Positions 59,436 to 64,000 of a DNA stretch of 64,000 bases are shown here, piece by piece. This stretch comes from Chryseobacterium sp. R2A-55. Lineage in GTDB: Bacteria; Bacteroidota; Bacteroidia; Flavobacteriales; Weeksellaceae. The notes below the pieces were generated by a model. That model searched no databases, had not been told where the DNA came from, and worked only from the letters and a program-made list of their open reading frames with translations. The position numbers and the translations under genes are program-made. The stretch covers positions 1 to 64,000 of the forward strand of contig NZ_JACBFP010000001.1 of NCBI RefSeq assembly GCF_021401085.1, written 5' to 3'. Position 1 is the first letter of the stretch, and the number at the start of each line of letters is the position of its first letter.

Positions 59436-60779
59436 TTGAACGTGGGCAGAGTATTAATAATAGACGATGAGGAAAAATTGAGAAACCTCCTTTCAAAAAT
59501 AATTGGTTTTGAAGGTTTTGAGGTTTTTCAGGCATCCAATATCAAATCGGGTTTACAAAGGTTAGAAGCAGAAGAAATAGATGTTATTATCTGCGATGTC
59601 AAGCTTCCTGATGGAAGCGGTGTGGACACCGCAAAACTGATTAAAGAAAAATTCACATCAGTAGAAGTTATTCTGCTGACCGCCTACGGCAATATACCGG
59701 ATGGCGTACAAGCTATTAAGAACGGTGCGTTCGATTATATAACCAAAGGTGATGATAACAATAAGATTATTCCACTTCTTTATAAAGCCAGTGAAAAGGT
59801 AGCTTTAAACAAAAGAGTTCAACAATTAGAAAAGCAGTTAGGCAAAAAATATTCCTTTGATAAAATTATCGGTACATCAAAGCCAATCCTAAAAGCAATT
59901 GAATTGGCTAAAAAAGTCGCACCAAAAGATACAACAGTATTATTAACCGGAGAAACAGGAACTGGTAAGGAGGTTTTTTCACAGGCCATTCATCAAGGTA
60001 GCCCGAGAGCAAACCAAAATTTTGTTGCGATAAACTGCTCTGCATTTAGTAAAGAGCTCTTAGAAAACGAATTATTTGGTCACAAAGCGGGTTCATTTAC
60101 AGGTGCTAATAAAGATCAAAAAGGACTTTTTGAGGAGGCTCATAATGGAACCATATTCTTGGATGAAATAGGAGAAATGGCTATGGACTTGCAAGCTAAA
60201 ATTTTACGTGTATTAGAAACGGGTGAATTTTTGCGTGTTGGTGATGCCAAACCCATAAAAGTCAATGTGCGTGTAATCGCTGCAACTAATCGAAATCTGG
60301 AAAACGAAATTGAGTTAGGTCATTTCAGAAGTGATTTGTTTTACAGACTTTCTGTATTTGGTATAGAACTTCCATCTTTGAGAGAGCGTGTAAAAGACAT
60401 CAAATTGTTGGCACAGTATTATGCCGATCTTTTTGCAATCAAATCCAATAGAAAGCCATTAGCCCTATCTGAGGATTATGTTACAGCGTTGGAAAACAAT
60501 CCCTGGAAAGGAAATATACGCGAGTTGAAAAACGTGATTGAAAGAAGCGTGATTTTAGCGGATGATGACCTGCTTGACTTAGATACGCTGCCGGTAGACC
60601 TTCAATATGCAAAATCAAATGCAAAACAATTGTCTGCATTTTCTATGGCCAGTGCAGAGAAACTGCACATTCAGAAAATACTAAATCATACCAATGGAAA
60701 TAAAGCAGAAACAGCTCGCTTGTTAGAAATCGGGATTGCAACCCTTTACCGAAAAATGGAGTTGTATAAACTTCAGTAG
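59436..60779 (+). CDS. NtrC-family sigma-54 response regulator
   Basis: A 447-residue activator. The receiver domain has Asp54 (VIICDVKLPDG). The AAA+ domain has Walker A GETGTGKE near 171, the sigma-54 contact loop GSFTGA near 218 (a GAFTGA variant) and Walker B TIFLDEIGEM. The C-terminal Fis-type HTH ends it (GNKAETARLLEIGIATLYRKMEL). No ATG is available: the frame opens with TTG at 59436 or GTG at 59442 after an in-frame stop at 59424. No histidine kinase is in the window. It may control the potassium-uptake genes on the other strand. Confidence 0.87.
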   Translation: MNVGRVLIIDDEEKLRNLLSKIIGFEGFEVFQASNIKSGLQRLEAEEIDVIICDVKLPDGSGVDTAKLIKEKFTSVEVILLTAYGNIPDGVQAIKNGAFDYITKGDDNNKIIPLLYKASEKVALNKRVQQLEKQLGKKYSFDKIIGTSKPILKAIELAKKVAPKDTTVLLTGETGTGKEVFSQAIHQGSPRANQNFVAINCSAFSKELLENELFGHKAGSFTGANKDQKGLFEEAHNGTIFLDEIGEMAMDLQAKILRVLETGEFLRVGDAKPIKVNVRVIAATNRNLENEIELGHFRSDLFYRLSVFGIELPSLRERVKDIKLLAQYYADLFAIKSNRKPLALSEDYVTALENNPWKGNIRELKNVIERSVILADDDLLDLDTLPVDLQYAKSNAKQLSAFSMASAEKLHIQKILNHTNGNKAETARLLEIGIATLYRKMELYKLQ

Positions 60780-60822
60780 CAGTTTGATATCTAATGCATT
60801 TTTGATTGAGAAATAATATAGG

Positions 60823-61515
60823 CTATTCATATTTTACTTTTGCAAATCTCTGTAGATCTTCATTATTACCATAAATAACGATGATATCATCTTTTTGTAG
60901 CATAGTAGTAGGTTCCGGAATTCCCTGCACATTAGCAACGGTTTTACTTCTTCCTAAGAAACTCTTCTCTTGGGCATCTCTGATAATAGTCAGAATTAAC
61001 ACATTATGCAATTCTCTGAATTTTACTTCTTCTATGGTTTTTCCAATGTATTTTTCTGGTACTACAATCTCTACAATACTATAACTCTTGTTCAGCTCAA
61101 AAGAATCTATAACACCTTTTAGGCATAGTTTTTTAGCCCATCTTTCAGCAGTTTCTTCTTCCGGACGTACAATTTCATTAACGCCTATAGCCTGTAGAAC
61201 ACTTTCGTGAAGTGGATTAATGGCACGACTAATCAATCGTTTTACCCCCAGATTTTTAAAATGAGCAGTAACCATGATATTTGCACCTTCGTCTTCACCA
61301 ATACAAACCATCACTATATCCGTATTCTTTAGCGGTAAATGAGTAATGGCTGATTGATCTGTAGCATTCATACAGATGGTGTGAGACAATTTATCTTTTA
61401 ATGCTACAACTTTTTCCGAACGTGAATCCACACCGATAACTTCATTTCCTTGTTGGGTTAGTTTTTCTGCCAATGAGCCTCCAAAATTTCCCAATCCTAT
61501 AATTATAAATTTCAT
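60823..61515 (-). CDS. trkA: TrkA/KtrA-type potassium channel regulatory subunit
   Basis: A 230-residue cytosolic gating protein with one RCK unit: an N-terminal nucleotide-binding domain (FIIIGLGNFGGSLAEKLTQQGNEVIGVD) and a C-terminal RCK_C domain (EIVVPEKYIGKTIEEVKFRELHNVLILTI). The short single-RCK form is KtrA-like. It follows trkH by 13 bases and would gate it in response to ATP/ADP or NAD. Confidence 0.92.
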   Translation of the reverse strand: MKFIIIGLGNFGGSLAEKLTQQGNEVIGVDSRSEKVVALKDKLSHTICMNATDQSAITHLPLKNTDIVMVCIGEDEGANIMVTAHFKNLGVKRLISRAINPLHESVLQAIGVNEIVRPEEETAERWAKKLCLKGVIDSFELNKSYSIVEIVVPEKYIGKTIEEVKFRELHNVLILTIIRDAQEKSFLGRSKTVANVQGIPEPTTMLQKDDIIVIYGNNEDLQRFAKVKYE

Positions 61516-61528
61516 TTCAATTATTCTT

Positions 61529-63268
61529 TTAGTTGATTAATATTTCATCCGATGGATAATGGTAGTTACCCTGTCTGACCTTCTTAAAAAAGGCAATCAG
61601 AATGGTTAACATACTTACCCTTCCAACGAACATAGTTCCAATAAGAACCAATTTACTTTCACTACTTAAATCTCCGGTTATTCCTAAGCTAAGCCCAACA
61701 GTGCTATAAGCCGAAAAACTCTCAAATGCAATATCCAAAAGAGGTACATGATTATCATAATGAGAAATCAGATAGACACTTATTCCTATTACCAATAAGG
61801 ATAGACTCATTACGGCAAAAGCTCTTCTCACGGAAATATCCGCAATCTCTCTTCTGAAGACTTCTATTCTGGTTTTTCCTTTTGCAAGACTAAAATAGTT
61901 CAAAGTAGCAATGGCAAACGTACTCGTTTTAATACCACCACCGGTTGAAGCTGGAGATGCACCTACCCACATCAAAAAAATGATAATGATGATAGATGAA
62001 AAGTGCATTTGGCTAAAGTCTATAGAATTAAAACCTGCCGTTCTGGGTGTAGTTGCTGTAAATAATGCCGTAACAACCTTTCCCAAACCTTGATGATTGC
62101 CCAATACATTGTAATATTCTTTGATGTAGATAATGACGGTTCCCAAAACAATCAATATGGAAGTGGTCAATAAATTTATCTTATTACTCAAGGTTAAAAT
62201 CCATGGGCGGTAATTGTTCTTTTTCTCTACAAACCAAAGAATATATCTTGCTATCAAATGTTTAATGTACCGTACTGAATTAATAACAATTGGAAAACCT
62301 AAACCTCCGAATACAAAGATGATGACAATGATAAACTGTAGGGGATAATTATACACATAACTGTCTTCCATCATTCCATTGGGCAAGGTTGAAAATCCCG
62401 CATTACAGAAAGCGGATATAGAATGAAACACAGAAAAATAAACTCTTTCTGAAAAGGATGGAATTAAAGCTTTATCCAGGTTGAGGAAAATTAATATCGC
62501 TCCAATAAACTCTATTAAAAAAGTAATGGTTAAAATCCTCTTTACCGTCGTAAAAACCTCGCCTATTTTCTCTGAATTGGTCATATCACTCAATGCCAAT
62601 TGGTTTTCGTAGGTAGATCCACCTTTGAAGAAGTAACTGAAGTAACTGGCAAATGTAAGGATACCTAAACCACCGGCTTGGATCAACAGCATGATTAAGG
62701 TTTGCCCAAAAGGAGTAAAATAACTACTCGTATCGACCACTATTAATCCCGTTACGCACACTGCACTGGTAGAAGTGAATAGAGCATCCACAAAGCTTAT
62801 ACCTTGATAGGTTGCATTAGGCAGCATTAATAGTAAGGCTCCCACGACAATTAATCCCATGAAGCTGATGATAAATAATTGGGCAGGATTGAGTAAAGAA
62901 CGCTTATAGCTCAAACGCGGGCGTGTAAATTCCCGTATCAATTTTAAGATAACAGCCAACCGTATCCAATGGGTTATTTCTGATATTCCCCCTGTTGATA
63001 ATTGTTTGTATAAGCAATAAAACACAAACAAAACACTCAATGTATCAAAGATAAAAACACTTAATATGAATTCTTTTCGATGATAATAGTATTTCAAAAC
63101 AGTATAAAAAACACCAATAACCAATACAAACAGATACAAAGAAATGATACTTAATTGTAAGGTTGGGTTTAGTATAAAACCGTAATCAGCTATTAGTGCT
63201 GTAAGTGCAACCAAGTGTAATACAACAATGAGCTGTTGTATCCATTTGGCATATAAAAACTCTTTCAT
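61529..63268 (-). CDS. trkH: TrkH/KtrB potassium uptake membrane subunit
   Basis: A 579-residue membrane protein with a four-fold MPM plan. Filter-like segments are seen as STSAVCVTGLIVVDTS, HSISAFCNAGFSTLP, TATTPRTAGFNSIDFS and FESFSAYSTVGLSLG, each with the selectivity Gly. The first 110 residues add extra N-terminal helices beyond the usual KtrB. It is encoded just before trkA. Confidence 0.93.
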   Translation of the reverse strand: MKEFLYAKWIQQLIVVLHLVALTALIADYGFILNPTLQLSIISLYLFVLVIGVFYTVLKYYYHRKEFILSVFIFDTLSVLFVFYCLYKQLSTGGISEITHWIRLAVILKLIREFTRPRLSYKRSLLNPAQLFIISFMGLIVVGALLLMLPNATYQGISFVDALFTSTSAVCVTGLIVVDTSSYFTPFGQTLIMLLIQAGGLGILTFASYFSYFFKGGSTYENQLALSDMTNSEKIGEVFTTVKRILTITFLIEFIGAILIFLNLDKALIPSFSERVYFSVFHSISAFCNAGFSTLPNGMMEDSYVYNYPLQFIIVIIFVFGGLGFPIVINSVRYIKHLIARYILWFVEKKNNYRPWILTLSNKINLLTTSILIVLGTVIIYIKEYYNVLGNHQGLGKVVTALFTATTPRTAGFNSIDFSQMHFSSIIIIIFLMWVGASPASTGGGIKTSTFAIATLNYFSLAKGKTRIEVFRREIADISVRRAFAVMSLSLLVIGISVYLISHYDNHVPLLDIAFESFSAYSTVGLSLGITGDLSSESKLVLIGTMFVGRVSMLTILIAFFKKVRQGNYHYPSDEILIN

Positions 63269-63285
63269 TTAAAAATTCTCTCAGG

Positions 63286-64000
63286 CTATTCGGATTGGGT
63301 GTCTTGTAATATCAGTGTATTATCAACATTAAGCCGCTCGTTCAGCCATTTTTTCATTTTCGATTTATCAATTTCTTTTGTCCCTTTCTCCAAATGATAT
63401 AACACCAACCATTCAACTTTGGCACTATCTGTTCCTGAAAATTTTTCTATTTTACCAAGAGACACATCTTTCAGTTCAGGGAAAAGAACGTTCAGTTCTC
63501 TAACAAGTCCTGATTCATTTACTTTATATTTATTCAGTTCTTGTCGAAGGTTGTTGATGGTCACATCTTTTTCTGACAAAGAAGCATCCTGCTTATTCAG
63601 TTCACTGAGTATCTCCGACTTAAGATCTGCATCATCCTGTCTGAAATTCAGCATCGTATTATGAATACCTCTTTCATCCAGTAATCGGTTATACATTTCC
63701 ATTTCTTCTTTGCTGAGTTTTTTATTCAGAAATGCCAGATCCACCTTTTTTGGATTGGAATTATAATTCAGTTTTTTGTAAATCACCGTATATCCTCTGC
63801 TACTGAATTCAGAATTGATGAATTCTTCAACGGTTTTAGTAAACTTCTTTTCTTCAAATAGATTATACGCCAGATAAAAACTGGGGATGATCATAATCAT
63901 CATCAAGGTGGTAATTCCGTACCGGATGCGTTTTTCATTCTTTGGTTCAATCGTAGCAGAAGCAGGATATTTTAAATATTTGATAACTAAAAACGTGGCA
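63286..64000 (-). CDS. C-terminal part of a DUF389-like membrane protein (truncated by window)
   Basis: The frame is open to the window edge, so the start lies beyond 64000; 237 residues are visible. It begins inside KYLKYPASATIEPKNEKRIRYGITTLMMIMIIPSFYLAYNLFEEKKF with one membrane segment and continues as a soluble, helical tail. The overall pattern is reminiscent of the C-terminus of DUF389 (TIGR00341-like) membrane proteins, though this is not certain. It lies 17 bases upstream of trkH and probably belongs to the same potassium or osmotic operon. Confidence 0.6.
   Translation of the reverse strand, partial: ATFLVIKYLKYPASATIEPKNEKRIRYGITTLMMIMIIPSFYLAYNLFEEKKFTKTVEEFINSEFSSRGYTVIYKKLNYNSNPKKVDLAFLNKKLSKEEMEMYNRLLDERGIHNTMLNFRQDDADLKSEILSELNKQDASLSEKDVTINNLRQELNKYKVNESGLVRELNVLFPELKDVSLGKIEKFSGTDSAKVEWLVLYHLEKGTKEIDKSKMKKWLNERLNVDNTLILQDTQSE

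Larger units (their letters stand above)
44240..64000. mobile_element. Integrative mobilizable/conjugative element (right end outside window)
   Basis: The stretch carries an IntDOT-like recombinase (44419), paired MerR-like HTH genes (53827-54401), a DUF3408 protein, an oriT-like hairpin cluster and mobA-mobB, in the arrangement of Bacteroidota integrative elements. Cargo is a block of exported proteins (45775-53726), an AbiEii-like pair (55439-56470) and a potassium-uptake cluster (59436 onward). The exact left junction is not resolved: it is somewhere between lysS and the recombinase, so higBA may or may not belong to it. No type IV secretion genes are visible. Whether the potassium genes are inside the element cannot be proved without the right junction. 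Confidence 0.65.

Overview
The window looks like a chromosomal segment of a Bacteroidota bacterium of the Chryseobacterium/Kaistella type (Flavobacteriia). Four kinds of evidence support this: SusC/SusD genes, C-terminal type IX secretion (T9SS) sorting tails, promoters with the Bacteroidota -7 box TAnnTTTG instead of sigma-70 boxes, and the absence of clear Shine-Dalgarno sites. The genus assignment is an inference from gene style only.

Positions 1-26766 are a pectin/polygalacturonate utilization locus. A left-pointing operon encodes a GH28 lipoprotein, SusC, SusD, a CE8 pectinesterase and a PL1 pectate lyase. It is followed by two small T9SS-exported proteins that share a 'WDF' module with the pectinesterase. 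A LacI-type regulator is divergent from this operon. A nine-gene catabolic operon (kduI-kduD-uxaC-kdgK-yhcH-eda-exuT-uxaB-uxaA) converts galacturonate, and the unsaturated uronate products of lyases, to pyruvate and glyceraldehyde-3-phosphate. A second GH28 gene lies divergent from it. Near-identical 14-bp palindromes (core AATCGATT) sit directly against the -7 box of four promoters, which defines a self-contained regulon for the LacI protein.

Positions 26773-43310 are ordinary chromosomal genes: an ECF sigma factor, a coupled DUF4142/cupredoxin pair, a GNAT acetyltransferase, a 2-oxo acid dehydrogenase E2, an ABM monooxygenase, lipB, a TetR regulator, a trpG/pabA amidotransferase, a rubrerythrin-VIT1 iron exporter, a CzcA-type RND metal-efflux operon and lysS. 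A higBA toxin-antitoxin pair follows at 43488-44160.

From about 44240 to the right edge the DNA looks like an integrative mobilizable or conjugative element. It has an IntDOT-like tyrosine recombinase, a paired set of MerR-like HTH genes, an AbiEii-like nucleotidyltransferase with a DUF6922 partner, a DUF3408 protein, a hairpin-rich candidate oriT, and mobA/mobB. Its first cargo block (45775-53726) is AT-rich and mostly unrecognised. It holds four tandem, mosaic secreted ankyrin-like paralogues next to a HExxH zincin-like protein, a small serine esterase, a YD-repeat-like secreted protein, a secreted TPR protein and a PAS-LuxR regulator. The second block (59436-64000) is a potassium-uptake module: an NtrC-type regulator, TrkA, TrkH and a DUF389-like protein cut by the window end. 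No conjugation (tra) genes are visible and the right end of the element is outside the window.

The strongest candidates for something undescribed are the tandem mosaic array with its enzyme neighbours (possibly an effector/immunity reservoir), the WDF module proteins of the pectin locus, and the repeated 21-bp motif in front of several mobile-element operons.
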